Notes: generated from the letters alone by a model not told the origin. Positions 1-11,412 are shown, counted from the first letter of the stretch. The stretch is 64,000 nt of DNA from Melitaea cinxia (GCF_905220565.1 NC_059403.1:4154001-4218000), one strand, 5' to 3'. Made by a program: numbers and translations.

Positions 1-310
1 TTTTCTATTTTTAGTGGTAGCGGTTTCTCATTGTTTCGACTATATTGGTTATTGATACATTGATTGGTGATTTTCGGAAGTGATTAATCGAATAAGGTAT
101 ATCAAGATAGCCATCACTGCGAATTTATAGTATCACAAGAATAACGTTTTAGATGTAACGACGGTTTATTTGATAGGCTTAATATATTTGAGTCATATAT
201 ATCTATATTTTATTCTCAAATTAAAATGTATGTTTCAAAATAAATAAAACCTTTTTAGACTTAATGTCATAGGACTAAAAATAATAAAAATAAGTTGAAG
301 CCAAATATTA

Positions 311-492
311 CTAGCTGACCCCGCAAACGTTGTTTTGCCATATATTTTATTAACCCCCCCAACCCCCCCATAACTTAGGGTAATGAAAAATCGATGTTTT
401 TCGATTCTCAGACCTACCCAATATGTCAATCGGTCAAGCCGTTTCGGTGGAGTTTAACTACAAACACCGCGACACAAGAATTTTATATATGT
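311..492 (-). mobile_element. Helitron-like fragment
   Basis: Read on the minus strand this ends in CTAG followed by T, the Helitron 3' end signature. Its inner part matches the element at 14805-15119, sharing the stretch around AAACGGCTTGACCGATTC in opposite orientation. The 5' terminus near 492 has diverged. It contains two runs of seven C's separated by AA at 354-369. Non-coding. Confidence 0.7.
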
Positions 493-1266
493 TAAAATTT
501 TGTTTTAAATGTTGGCCAAGGAGCACCACTGTTGCAGGTCACATTGCACACCTTGACCTTGCGTTAGGACCTGCAATAAAAAAAAACTGTAGGAGGAATC
601 CATTTGGTAAACATTAAGGGGTTCTCAATTTGGTTCTTTATGATATTATCATTTCTAATATAGAGAGGATCGATCTACTTCGATTTTAACCCTACAAAAG
701 ATTATACAATCACAATCGGCTACTACATAAAATCTCTTGATTGTGTATAAGAAAGTGCGGATCAAAATTATAACATAATCCATTATTTCGTCCTTTAAAA
801 ATACTTTTTAAATTTTTCAACTTCTCTCAAAAGATAGTCGACAGTAAAATGTTCATGTCGGTAACAATTTTACAACTTCCTCTAGAATCCGATATATCTG
901 CAAATAGTATTGAAGCAGAAGTTTCGTTCGATTTGTTTCTGACAAATGTTCATATCATTTTCTTTGTTGTAAGTTGAGTTTCGTTTCGAGGACATTTTTG
1001 TTGCTTGTTTTATAAGAACTGCGAGAAATACGATTTTAAATTGTATGTAACTAGTGAAAACAAGATACTTCCTCAAAATAAATAAAGAAACAAGGCAATG
1101 TTACTCTGATACTTAAGTACAATGCTTTTACTTTTCTGAAAAATATATCTTTAAAATAAATGCAAGAACAGGATCTGAATGAAATCTTTTATTTTTGTTG
1201 AATAAATAATCTTGTGACAATTTTTTAAACGTCTGACACAACTGATTGTATAGCTTTTTTTTCTAT
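493..1266. other. No recognisable feature
   Basis: AT-rich sequence with only short chance reading frames. I see no repeat, RNA gene or exon in it. Confidence 0.5.
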
Positions 1267-1410
1267 TCTATATAAATAAAAATGAATGTTGCTAAGCGAA
1301 TAACTTGAGAATGGCTCGACCGATTCGGCGAATTTAATTTTTTTGTTTGTTCCCTAAGACCCACGGAAGGTTTACACACTAAAAAAAAAAAAAAATTAAT
1401 ATAATGCTAG
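1267..1410 (+). mobile_element. Possible short Helitron-like element
   Basis: It begins TCTATATAAATAAAAATGAA, contains the phrase CTCGACCGATTCGGCGAA seen in variants of other Helitrons here, and ends GCTAG followed by T after a poly-A run. The 5' flank is T rather than the expected A, so the left boundary is uncertain. Confidence 0.45.
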
Positions 1411-3129
1411 TTTTCAAATAAAACAACGATTTTTACGAAGTTTAGCAAAATAGCCCTTAGCTCAAAAGCAGTTAAAGAATGATTGTGTTAACATTAAGTT
1501 ATGTTAAGTATTCACAAACAATAAGAAGTTTTTGAATTCAAGTTTCACTAAGATTTTCAGCGATAAAACTAAGACAATCTTCGACAACCCAAGTGGATAA
1601 TAAGATAAATCGGTCTCATTTTTTTATGTTAGCTGGTCTTTAGCTCCACTCTTTAAGTCTGAAACCACTTATTGATTTTTTTGTTGCGTAAGAACATACT
1701 ATTATTTATGTTGATCGTAGAATTGAAATCAACTATTCAAAATAATAATAATAACAAAGAATTGTATATGTTTGACCAAACTCTTTTACAATTTCCTTAC
1801 CCGCCAAACTGATTAAAAAATGTTACGTAGATAAAAAATGCATTGAGTAAATAAAACTCCCGAGTTTTGGAAAAAGACTATTAATGTTATCAAGTTTGCA
1901 TATTAAGGTTACACTAAAACACAAATGCTTAGTCAGGTACTATTCCTTTTTTACCAATATTCCAGCTGTTCAGCTTTATAAGCTGTATTATATGGAGACA
2001 AGTTATGATGGCTAACGTCACGTAGTAAAATTTTTGAAACTTTACTAATAGTCTAATATTATTATGCAAACAAATTAAGGCTAAATCCATTAAAAAAAGT
2101 ATGTGTGTACTTATGTACGCACGTACAAAGTTTTACTTCATTGGCTAGCTAACTTCACGTTGCTAACTTCTTCTTCGTTGACTAGCTAACTTCAGGGTGT
2201 CGGTTTGTTGTGACGGTGTGTCAATTCAGTCAAAAGAAGTATAATTTCGAAATTTATAAAAAAATATTACAAGCAAAATAAACAATTTTTAAAGATTTTA
2301 GCAACGTGATCCGTGAGATATCGTATCCGTATAAATAATAAATATATATAAAAAAAGATCCAAGAAGCGTAAAATTTATAGAGCTATTATTTAAAAAAAA
2401 TTTAAGTTTAAAAAAATGCAAGTCCGTCATTCCGGATCGAATGAGCTATGGCTCATATTTTTAGGAGCTTTATCACTACTTAACATGTTTTTGAAGTAGT
2501 TGACTAGACTATAAGGGAAAAAGTTGACGACTTTCTTTCTTTTAAAAATAAATTTGAAATTAAAATTAAAATTATCATTTGATAGATATTTACGATGAAG
2601 CGTACTAGTACTGATTTTCTATTTGTCAGAAAAAAATAACGTCAAAATTTATTAAATACCCTATTAACTTGTGAGGTTAACGAATTTGAACTAATAAACA
2701 AACAAAAAAAAAAAATAACAAAATCAAACAAACCTTTTTTTGAATCTTACTTTTTTGTACATTTAATTATTTTATTAATTATTTTATCTGTTTGTTGTAA
2801 ATTCGATTCTTTATTGCTTATAACTATAACTGCGGAAAAAAGAATGACTACCATACCTACTAAAATAAAATAAAATTTTTAAGTTTAGATTTTTACTTGA
2901 AAGACGTGGCTTTACTTTTATTACGTTCGCTTCCCTAGGATAACTAGAAAAAATGGTACTTTCAGGTATATACAAATAGAGATAAATGGCCACACTTCGC
3001 TATAAAACATCTCAAGTAAATGTACCGTATTTGTAAAGGTCAGTAGGGATGAATTAAGCAATATTTTCATACTCCATAGTACGTAGATTGGTGTAGGCTA
3101 CATATTTTTATATTCGATAAACATACTTA
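1411..3129. other. No recognisable gene
   Basis: AT-rich, with homopolymer A runs. A short phrase CTAGCTAACTTCA occurs twice, near 2144 and 2183, as a small local duplication. No coding region or named repeat could be supported. Confidence 0.5.
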
Positions 3130-3256
3130 TAATTAATACATATATAAATATATAAATAAATATATATATTACACCGAGACTCGGGATGGGAATCGAACCC
3201 ACAATCCCCGGAGCAGAAAGCAGGGTAACTACAAACTGCGCCAACGGGTTAGTCAT
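3130..3256 (-). repeat. tRNA-headed SINE, short type
   Basis: On the minus strand the sequence carries an A-box-like GTTGGCGCAGTTTGTAG and a B-box GGTTCGATTCCC, the two internal Pol III promoter boxes, followed by GAGTCTCGGTGTAATAT and a TA-rich tail. The layout is that of a tRNA-derived SINE. The head does not fold into a plausible tRNA, so it is not called as a tRNA gene. Confidence 0.7.
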
Positions 3257-3429
3257 AAATAGTATGCCTGTAACTAGCGACCTTCAACAAAAAAAATATA
3301 AAATACCAAATACTAACTGTATTCAGCGTTTTCAGCTACAGTAGCTGGAGATAAAAAGTAGCTATACTTTTGTGACATATCTCTTTAGCTTAAATTAATA
3401 ATTTGAATAATTAAATCATATATTTAATA

Positions 3430-3671
3430 TTAGCTTCTCCCCGCGACTTCATCTAGCGAATAGTTACTTGAAAAAATCCCCCGATTTTAAAACATCCATC
3501 ATTGGTGCTCCGCTCTTATTGATCTTAGCGTGATGATATATAGCCTATAGCCTTCCTCGATAAAGTGGCTATCTATCACCGAAAGGCTTTTTCATATCGG
3601 ACCAGTAGTTCCTGAGATTAGCGCGTTAAAACAAACGAACAAACTCTTCAGCTTTATAATATTAGTATAGA
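3430..3671 (-). mobile_element. Helitron, non-autonomous
   Basis: Minus-strand 5' end is TCTATACTAATATTATAAAG, and the 3' end is AGAAGCTAA (CTRR form) followed by T. The inner text (GCGCTAATCTCAGGAACTAC, then the CCTCGATAAA and GGTGCTCCGCTC blocks) matches the longer copies at 21550-22151 and 31132-32445, of which this is an internally shortened version. No Rep/helicase coding sequence is present. Confidence 0.85.
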
Positions 3672-4216
3672 TTGATATTTTGACTGACTCTAACAATGGT
3701 GTTTCAATAATTGCGTGGGCTTGCAAACGAAAAAAAAAAAAGACTTCAACAGACATCGACCAGTAACACAACACAGGGAGCAGTGTGGTTGTAACTAAAA
3801 GCACAATAGAATTTTCGAGATAGTAGAATTTGCCGGTATTTTATAGTCAACCATTAACCTGAAACAACAGAAACACTTACTCGTAGAAGACGATAAAAAA
3901 CTCAAAGAGTTAGTGATCTATATATCTGCAATATTACGTTAGACAATATACCAAAATATATTTATAGCTTTATTTTATTTCATTTCATTTATTTTTATGA
4001 GAGAAAGGGTACAAAAAGGACTTTTTATATACATTTTGTTAGGCTCCAACCGCGTGTCTTCAAATTGTGGGTTCTGTAGATGTAATAGATCATGTTCCTA
4101 GTGAAAAAAAAAATATACTAGCTTATTTCAAAATTTTACTTTGTTTAAATAGATGAGCTATTTTGATAAACTCATCCCGCATGATAACTTTTGTGAGCGC
4201 GTAAGCACGGCTATAA

Positions 4217-4375
4217 TCACTACATAATATAGTATAAAACAAAGTCGCTTCCCGCTGTCTGTATGCTTAGGTTTTTAAAACTACGCAACGGATTTTGAGG
4301 CGGTTTTATATTTTATATTGTTTGATAATATTATTATAAGCATTGTACCCGTGCGAAGCCGGGGCGGGTCGCTAG
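4217..4375 (+). mobile_element. Helitron-like short element
   Basis: Starts TCACTACATAATATAGTATA and ends GGGGCGGGTCGCTAG followed by T, with the GC-rich subterminal segment CCCGTGCGAAGCCGGGGC that forms the 3' hairpin of Helitrons. The 3' end is the same family as 22979-23338, in opposite orientation. Non-autonomous, 159 bp. Confidence 0.75.
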
Positions 4376-5370
4376 TTTACAATAAAAAACATTCTACGAG
4401 AAAAAGAATTCGTTTCCATATGAGGTGCTTTAGTTGCATGCTTCAGTTACTATTAATATTTCATTTTATCGACGTTTTTTAGGGCTAAGAAAAATAGTAT
4501 TGGACGGTTGTGCAGAAGTACGTTGCCAGAGTAGCTCGTATATTAAGATAAATATAATTACAAAATATCGCATAAAATACTCAAGAAAAGACCAGTCACG
4601 GAACCAGAAATATTTAAAAATACTAGTCATATGAGCAGATAAAACGAAAAACTCAAATATTGAAATCGTACATTTTGAAGGCTTTATCATATTCCTCATG
4701 AGATCGAGACGTCAATATACGATATGTAATCGGAATAAGAACGAAATGAAGTCATATTTACATAAATCTTCCTGTGATTTTCCTCGACGTTGCTGAGAAA
4801 ATGGGGGTCTTATCGGATATATCTGTGAGTTCTACGTGCTCTTGAGTCTGTGACTTGATTGATTTCTTTTTGATAGATATAAATAAAATAAATAACTCGT
4901 ATTAAAAACAAATATACACTACAATACACAATACATTTACATTATAGGATGTAATGTAAAGATAATAGACAGACAGAGTTCGTTTTGTGGCAACACTTCT
5001 CAAAAATCCTATTATTACTTTATAGTAAAAATTAGATAAAAAAATTGACTAAACACTGTTTATGTGGGAACTACACTGTTCTCATTATAATGAAAATTAA
5101 AATTTCATATTAAATCACCAGCGGAATAATGTACTACAGATTTGTTGTCAATCCCACAGCTGCAAAGGTCTCATAAATGAGTGTCTATTTTAATGATGTC
5201 TATTTTAATAGATTGGTCCATATATCCCTCAGATTCTTTGCGTACTGGTAGGCAGGTATAGATATTTTTTCAAGACACGTGTATTTTTTCTTAGAACGAC
5301 ATTTTGTCTTAGAATGAAAAACTAAAAACGTAACGTGTTTTTTTAGAACCTATACTATTTTATTCTTAAA
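4376..5370. other. No recognisable gene
   Basis: AT-rich stretch. The only structure is a small local repeat of TGTCTATTTTAAT near 5180-5215. Nothing coding is supported. Confidence 0.5.
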
Positions 5371-5713
5371 CGTTTCAGCCTATAATATCCCCTGCTGGAC
5401 ATAGGCCTCTTTCTACATGTAGGAGAAGGATCAGAGCTTAATTCACCACGCTGCCTCAGTGCTGGTTGGCGGACCTATCCCTTGATATGAGTAACGACCG
5501 CTATCAGGTGTACATGATAACAACCAGGATCGACGGCTTAACGTGCTCTCCGAGGCACGGTAGGGAGACCCACAAGGACTGCACAAACACCCACACCACG
5601 GCAAAGATCTGTATGTACCAATACAAATATTTGTCATGTGCGAGGATCGAACCCGCAGCCGCCAGTGCAACAGCCATTAACCAGTGCTGTGATCGTTGCG
5701 CCAACGCGGCGCG
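5371..5713 (-). repeat. tRNA-derived SINE, near full length
   Basis: On the minus strand it opens with a tRNA-like head (GCGTTGGCGCAACGATCACA as A-box region, GGGTTCGATCCTCGC as B-box). The long body follows, including the GGTCTCCCTACCGTGCCTCG block, CGTTACTCATATCAAGG and CCTATGTCCAGCAGGGGA, and it ends near TTATAGGCTGAAACG. The same family is at 42444-42775 and 62107-62394. It resembles the Metulj-type SINEs of nymphalid butterflies as I remember them; the family name would need a library match. Confidence 0.88.
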
Positions 5714-6566
5714 ACTATTTTAATATTAAAAACGGTTGTTATTTATTTTAAGGTATTAAAGACATAAAGTGTTATTAATATTATCTTTATAAAATATCTT
5801 TTATAAACAGTTAAAAAGGAAAACGTATATAATAAATAATAACACAATATAAGAAACACTTGTATAACAACATAAATAAAAGAAACGTAAATTATACAAT
5901 GCTTTAATTAATACAGAAAAGCCGCAAGCTCATTACTACGGACTAGCCAGACGAAGGTATAATTGAAGAGGCGACATTTTTCAATCCTGGCCCTTAATTA
6001 CCATTTGTCTCAACGAGGACCGCGGGACAAGTACTATTGCGGTCAACAGATATCTTCTGTTCTCGATATTATTTAGAACAAAGAAAATGAAAACGATTAT
6101 CAGTGGAGTTATGAGACTTTATTTCGAAATAATATCCGATATATTATTTCGAAATACACTAGATATTTGGAATTATTGAATCTACCTAGGTGTAGTAGTG
6201 GCTTAGTAACTTATTTTTATATTGAGACTCGAATGTCATTTAATAGCCTAGCTGTAGTAATTTGACTATAGCCACTAGTGCGTTATTGCACTCAACATAA
6301 AAACAGTGTATTATTGTACGATATTTACAGTAATGAGATAGATTTTAACATATTTTATTTCATCCACATTGTAATTTATTTAGGTAGCGCATAGCAACAT
6401 ATATCCCACTCGATCTGGGGCAGTCCGTTTGGGAAAGTATAGAATTCAGGACCCAGGTAACGCGTAGCAAATGTCTATTTAAAACATGCTTCTATTCACC
6501 AATAACATTTTTGAAAACTCTAATGTGCGGTGTATAACTGCTTCTGTCTAAACGCGTTAATATACA
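5714..6566. other. No gene; one strong hairpin
   Basis: AT-rich sequence apart from the inverted repeat at 6120-6156. The segment 5930-6055 is less AT-rich than its surroundings, but I could not assign it to a gene or repeat. Confidence 0.5.
6120..6156. repeat. Perfect 16-bp inverted repeat
   Basis: Arms TATTTCGAAATAATAT (6120-6135) and its exact complement (6141-6156) are separated by 5 bases. Each arm itself contains the palindrome TATTTCGAAATA. Confidence 0.9.
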
Positions 6567-6567
6567 A

Positions 6568-6608
<41 letters not shown>
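6567..6608. repeat. (TA)n microsatellite, retrotransposon target
   Basis: An alternating TA run with one TG interruption directly abuts the left LTR. The run continues right of the other LTR at 11833-11842, so the LTR element was inserted inside it. The exact target duplication cannot be read because the target is itself repetitive. Confidence 0.95.
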
Positions 6609-6609
<1 letters not shown>

Positions 6610-6851
6610 GTGGGATTGAGGATGATTGAGGATGTCAGAGTACCAGCAATGAAACGAAATATCACCTTAACACGTTTATTTAAATAAAGTTATACCTAAT
6701 TCACCGTGCACCCGCTCGCTCGTTAACCGTCCTTCTTCCAATTCAAATCTATTATGGCCGAACACACTATATCCCTTTCACTCATTCTTCCTTTCATTCA
6801 CACTTCACAGATTAACTATTTAAATCATTTACATTCAATAATCATTCCACA
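6609..6851 (-). repeat. 3' LTR
   Basis: 243 bp; begins TGTGGGATTGAGGAT and ends AATAATCATTCCACA on the + strand. It matches the other LTR by eye except that GATTGAGGAT is present twice in tandem near the left edge. On the element's own strand AATAAA occurs within it, a candidate polyadenylation signal. The (TA)n flank lies immediately outside. Confidence 0.96.
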
Positions 6852-6864
6852 TTCGGCCCTTCCT
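6852..6864 (-). other. Polypurine tract
   Basis: On the element strand this reads AGGAAGGGCCGAA and directly precedes the 3' LTR, the position where plus-strand DNA synthesis is primed. It is interrupted by CC, so it is short compared with many gypsy elements. The call rests on position and purine content. Confidence 0.75.
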
Positions 6865-6969
6865 GACAACATGGCTGTCCTCAGTCATCCAATGTAATAA
6901 AAAAAATCTTAAGGTTCAAATAAACAACAATAAAAAAAAATATTACAGACACTCTTGAGATACATCTTT

Positions 6970-7106
6970 AACCATTATATACTAAACATTTTAAACATTA
7001 TATACTAAACAATTTAAACATTATATACTAAACATTTTAAACATGATATACTAAGCCTTTTAAACATTATATACTAAACCTTTTAAACATTATGTACTAA
7101 ACCTTT
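6970..7106. repeat. 23-bp tandem repeat, about six copies, in the element 3' region
   Basis: Unit of 23 bp built around AACATTATATACTAAACATT. Successive starts at 6993 and 7016 confirm the period. The last copies carry CCTTTT in place of CATTTT and a TATG variant. It lies between the pol stop and the polypurine tract, so it is part of the element rather than of the flank. Confidence 0.92.
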
Positions 7107-7326
7107 TTTAACAATAAATAAAAGGAATACAGAACTACAACTTGCAAGAAAAACTTAATCAACACTTTATTACCTGACAACTTAAATAGCATCTTAAATT
7201 GAGAAAAACAAAAACATTATAAAGTAACACCTTACATTACATACTTAATTATTATAAAGAAGGAAACACTTTTATTACTTTATACACTCTTTTATAACAT
7301 CTTAATTTATACACTCATCATACATC

Positions 7327-10300
7327 CTATAAATCTTTGAAAATAATATAACAAATCAAACCAAACAACTTACAAAAAAAAAAAAAAAAGTAATTGCTTA
7401 ATCCTAAATCAGGCCATGGCTTCATGAAGTCACATGAAGTGGAGGTTCTACTAGGACCTTCAACATTAGAGTCTACTTTTTCAACATCATACCTATCATT
7501 GTTTTTTACATTAGTTACAATATATAGACCTAAAAATTTTGGTTTCAATTTCATACAACTTCCATATTGAGTGCGTTTGATAGCAACCTTATCACCAACA
7601 TTGTATTTAAAACTTTCTTTCCTATTTTTGTTAAAATTTTTAATATTTTCTTCTTGTGTTTTTAATATTTGTTCCTTCGCTCGTATTCTCAATTCTTCTC
7701 TTTGCTGTGTAAAATTATCTATATCTGCTTGCTTAATTAAATCATAAATCTCTAAATCTTGTTTATTTTTCATTTTTACTCCTATTAAAAGCTCAAATGG
7801 TGTAGAACTTACACTTCTTTGGTATGTACTATTAAGTGCTCTTTGTACCGAGCTAACATGTCGATACCACAGCGCAGGTGATTCTATGCACATCTTGGTA
7901 AGTACCGCTATAATAATGTAATGTATCCTTTCAACTTGACCATTTGCTCGGGGAACTCCTGTTGTAATTTTCACATGTTCAATACTTTGTTCTGTACAAT
8001 AATCCTGAAACAAATGACTAGTGAATGCCGTACCTCTGTCAGTTATAAATCTTAATGGGTTACCAAATGTTTGTTGATGAATTTTAATTTTGTCTATTAC
8101 TTCATTCGCAGTGAGACCTTTAGTTGGAAACAACCAAACAAACTTTGTAAAACCATCGATAGCTGTAAGAATATAGTTATATTGTTTCTTAGTCTCCGTC
8201 ATGGGTCCTACATGATCTAGATGAATTGTATGTAGAGGCCTTTCTCCTTTATCTATAGTATGTAAAAATCCTTCTTTTTTACCTGCTTTATTAACCGCTA
8301 AGAGGCAAGGAATACATGCAGCTATGAACTCTTGAACCTTTTTATTTATATTTTTAATGAAATAATTCTTGTTTATCAATTCAGTAGTTTTCTTTATAGA
8401 AAAATGGCCATTGGAATGAGCATTCCCAATAACAGCTAATTCCATACCTTTTGGAACAACTAATAATTTTTCATTTCCTTTATAAAGTAATCCATTATCC
8501 AAATAATAGTCATCATAGGGTTTATTATCCTTTAATATAGTCGCAATGGCCCTCAGACCTTCATCATCCTTCTGTGCTTGCCGTAAGTTTTCATGCAATG
8601 TTGATACCACACCTACATAGGGGTTGCGACTTAATGCATCAACGTGTCTCATTAAACTTCCGGACCGATGTTCCACTGTAAAATCAAATTCCTGTAAAAA
8701 CATTGCCCACCGTGCTACTTTAGGTGTTAAATCTCTTTTCTTAATTGTCATTGTAAATGCTTTGCAATCTGTTACTATTTTAAATTTAACTCCAAATAAA
8801 TAACATCTAAATTTTTTTACCCCTTCAACAACTGCCATAGCTTCTAATTCATAACTTGAATATTTTTCTTCCTGTGGACTATTTTTACGACTCATGTAAT
8901 AAACAGGGTGTAGTTCATTATTTTCATCACGTTGCATGAGTATCGCTGCAATAGCAAAACATGATGCATCTGTATGTAATTCAGTCTGTAACTTTGGATT
9001 AAAAATCTTTAAAACTGGGCTACTAGTTAATTTTTCCTTTAATGTATAAAATGCTTGTCTTTCTTTTTGATCAAAACTAAACTTTACATCTTTTTTCAAA
9101 AGGTTTGTTAGAGGACTTGCTATCTCTGCAAAATTTTGAATATATTTTCTAAAGTACGAGGCTAGGCCAACAAAACTTTGCACTTGTTTAGTTGAGCTTG
9201 GTTCTGGGAACTTTGTTATGGCTTCTATTTTATCAACAGAGGGACTCACCTTACCATTACAAATCTCATGTCCTAAGAATGTAATACTTTTTGTTATCAA
9301 ATTGGCTTTCTTCCAGTTTATTATTAATCCATATTGTGATGCTACTTTTAAAACTTCTTTTAATCTTATTAAAGCTTCTATTTCATCTTTTGCTGGAATT
9401 AAAATGTCATCCAAGTATATTAACACCCAACCCCTTAACATCAGGTCACGAAAAATAATAGTTATAAATCTCATAAAGTAATTCGGACATATACTCATAC
9501 CAAATGGAGCTCTAAGAAATTCAAATTGTCCAAGGTGACAAACAAAACTTGTGTATTTAACAGACTCTTCTGATATTTTTAAATGAAAGAACCCGTCTTT
9601 AAGATCCAATGTACTGAATATCTGTGCATCATATAGTTTATCTATGTAGTCTTCAATTAAGGGAATAGGAAATTCATCTTTAATTATTTTCTGATTTAAT
9701 CTGCGGTAATCAATGCATATTCTAAGTGATAAGTCTTTCTTTCTTACAAGAACTAAGGGACTTGAATAATCAGAATAACTTACTTGAATAACTCCTCTGT
9801 CTAACCATTCTTTTATCTGCTTTTCTACCTCACCTTGCTCTGTTTGTGATATGCGACGTGGACTTGACCTTATGGGGATGTCATCTTTTAATATAATTTT
9901 CATTTGAATAGGCGCTTCTTTGATTTGTTGAGGTTGGTAATTGGTTACTAAATTTTGCACTTCATTTTTTACACGTTCATCTAGAATATGATTAATGTCA
10001 GGGAAATCACACAACTCATCATAACTACTCATCATACAACTCATAAAATTATCATCTGTTGGGGCAAACCACACTTCACAATCTTTCATACATGTTAATA
10101 CATTACGCAAAAAAGTGTTACCTAGAATAACTTTCCAAGGAATTGAATCTTTAGGAACAATGTAAAAATTAACATTTTTATATTTATAATTATCTATAAC
10201 TATATCCAAGGTAGTCGCACCACGGGAATAAACTTTAGCATAACCTATACCAATTAAAGCAATGTTCATATTTTGATTTATGGGAGCACTCAGTTCATTG

Positions 10301-11412
10301 AAAAAATCATTAGCTATTAAGCACACGTCACAACCGGAATCTATCAATGCACTTGTCGCTTTATCGCACAAACTTACAGTTTTTAAAGGTTTTTCACGAT
10401 ATGATTTATTACTTAAAATTTCGCTTACGTTTTCTTCACTTACAACGCCAATGTTGCATTCCTGTTCATCTTCCATCTCTTTCGTTATATTATAACAAGC
10501 GTTATTCGTCGTGTGAGTGGCCAATGCTTGTACTTGCCTAGGCGCGGGATCTCCGATGATATCCGAACGCTTCCGAAACGATGACGCTATGTCTTTCTTC
10601 GTTGTATGGGTGGCTGGTTTTTGTACTTGCCTAAGCGCGGGATCTCCGACGATATCCGAGCGCTTCCGAAACGATGACGCCGGACAATTTGATGAAATAT
10701 GGCCGTACTCATTACAATTGAAACATTTTTTACCTTGAGTTCTATTTGGACATTCTTCTGAAATATGATTTTTCTCTCCACAGCTATAACAATGTACACT
10801 ACGACGATTTTTATGTGCCTTATGCGAATCAATTATTAAGTTATTTTGAAATGTTGCTTTTTTCTTATAAGTTTCATATACTTTAATTTTTTCTTTAAGT
10901 TCAGCGTACGTCGATGCACCATAAAGCATAATTTTATTAATCTCTAAGTCTTGAATACCTTCAATAATATATTTAATTGCAACATAATCAGCCATTTTAC
11001 CTCTTTTACCCATTTCTTTCATTGTGAATAAATAATCTAAACAGCTTTCATTTCTTTTTTGTTTGCGGGTAGACATCATTTCATGTATCTTTTTTTGATC
11101 GATTATATCGGGAAATTCTTTGATAATAGCTGCTTGAAATTCAGACCATGACTTATGTGTTTTTTCAGCTCGTAACCACAGTGCCGCAGTACCAGCTAAT
11201 GCACGTTTAGCCACAAGTAATTTTTGAATTTCTGTCCAAGAAAATATTTCACCGTTATCTTCAATTTCTTGAAGCCACTTTGTTATCGGGTAGCAATCGT
11301 CTTGACCGGTAAACTTAGGTATAAGCTCCTCCGCCATGTGCAACATAGAATTGTGTTCTCGAGGCATCCTACTTTGCGTTGCCAAGTCCTGTCCATCGTA
11401 TGGTTTCGACAT
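7327..11412 (-). CDS. Gag-Pol polyprotein of Ty3/gypsy retrotransposon
   Basis: One uninterrupted frame of 1361 codons encodes capsid/nucleocapsid and all enzymes of a Ty3/gypsy element. Counting from the ATG at 11412: two CCHC zinc knuckles at 208-221 and 230-243 (nucleocapsid, RNA binding); aspartic protease with DSG at 358-360; reverse transcriptase with catalytic D603 and YLDD at 666-669; RNase H with D815, E855, D882 and D925; integrase zinc-binding H999, H1003, C1033, C1036; integrase core D1066, D1125, E1161 (35 residues between the last two, the D,D35E pattern); and a GPY/F-like module near 1289-1300. The frame is open four codons further upstream, but no ATG lies there before an in-frame TGA, so this ATG is chosen. 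Gag and Pol share one frame, so no frameshift is needed. A 31-residue tandem duplication follows the second knuckle. Six Phe near the C-terminus come from a 16-base A run at 7374-7389, a slippage-prone site. No stop or missing catalytic residue was found. Confidence 0.97.
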   Translation of the reverse strand: MSKPYDGQDLATQSRMPREHNSMLHMAEELIPKFTGQDDCYPITKWLQEIEDNGEIFSWTEIQKLLVAKRALAGTAALWLRAEKTHKSWSEFQAAIIKEFPDIIDQKKIHEMMSTRKQKRNESCLDYLFTMKEMGKRGKMADYVAIKYIIEGIQDLEINKIMLYGASTYAELKEKIKVYETYKKKATFQNNLIIDSHKAHKNRRSVHCYSCGEKNHISEECPNRTQGKKCFNCNEYGHISSNCPASSFRKRSDIVGDPALRQVQKPATHTTKKDIASSFRKRSDIIGDPAPRQVQALATHTTNNACYNITKEMEDEQECNIGVVSEENVSEILSNKSYREKPLKTVSLCDKATSALIDSGCDVCLIANDFFNELSAPINQNMNIALIGIGYAKVYSRGATTLDIVIDNYKYKNVNFYIVPKDSIPWKVILGNTFLRNVLTCMKDCEVWFAPTDDNFMSCMMSSYDELCDFPDINHILDERVKNEVQNLVTNYQPQQIKEAPIQMKIILKDDIPIRSSPRRISQTEQGEVEKQIKEWLDRGVIQVSYSDYSSPLVLVRKKDLSLRICIDYRRLNQKIIKDEFPIPLIEDYIDKLYDAQIFSTLDLKDGFFHLKISEESVKYTSFVCHLGQFEFLRAPFGMSICPNYFMRFITIIFRDLMLRGWVLIYLDDILIPAKDEIEALIRLKEVLKVASQYGLIINWKKANLITKSITFLGHEICNGKVSPSVDKIEAITKFPEPSSTKQVQSFVGLASYFRKYIQNFAEIASPLTNLLKKDVKFSFDQKERQAFYTLKEKLTSSPVLKIFNPKLQTELHTDASCFAIAAILMQRDENNELHPVYYMSRKNSPQEEKYSSYELEAMAVVEGVKKFRCYLFGVKFKIVTDCKAFTMTIKKRDLTPKVARWAMFLQEFDFTVEHRSGSLMRHVDALSRNPYVGVVSTLHENLRQAQKDDEGLRAIATILKDNKPYDDYYLDNGLLYKGNEKLLVVPKGMELAVIGNAHSNGHFSIKKTTELINKNYFIKNINKKVQEFIAACIPCLLAVNKAGKKEGFLHTIDKGERPLHTIHLDHVGPMTETKKQYNYILTAIDGFTKFVWLFPTKGLTANEVIDKIKIHQQTFGNPLRFITDRGTAFTSHLFQDYCTEQSIEHVKITTGVPRANGQVERIHYIIIAVLTKMCIESPALWYRHVSSVQRALNSTYQRSVSSTPFELLIGVKMKNKQDLEIYDLIKQADIDNFTQQREELRIRAKEQILKTQEENIKNFNKNRKESFKYNVGDKVAIKRTQYGSCMKLKPKFLGLYIVTNVKNNDRYDVEKVDSNVEGPSRTSTSCDFMKPWPDLGLSNYFFFFFCKLFGLICYIIFKDL
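10502..10687 (-). repeat. 93-bp in-frame tandem duplication inside gag-pol
   Basis: The block GCGCGGGATCTCCGA recurs with an exact 93-bp offset (10543 and 10636). Translated, this gives two 31-residue copies beginning ASSFRKRSDI, directly after the second zinc knuckle and before the protease. The copies differ at several residues (V/I, L/P, KP/AL), so they predate this insertion. The duplication keeps frame. Confidence 0.93.

Noticed and set aside
5443..5723. Overlapping frames on both strands in 5443-5723, 42319-42826 and 62204-62505
   Set aside because: All lie in copies of the same SINE and translate its body; SINEs do not encode proteins.
6970..7106. Possible CRISPR-like array
   Set aside because: Repeats are contiguous without spacers, inside a eukaryotic retrotransposon.
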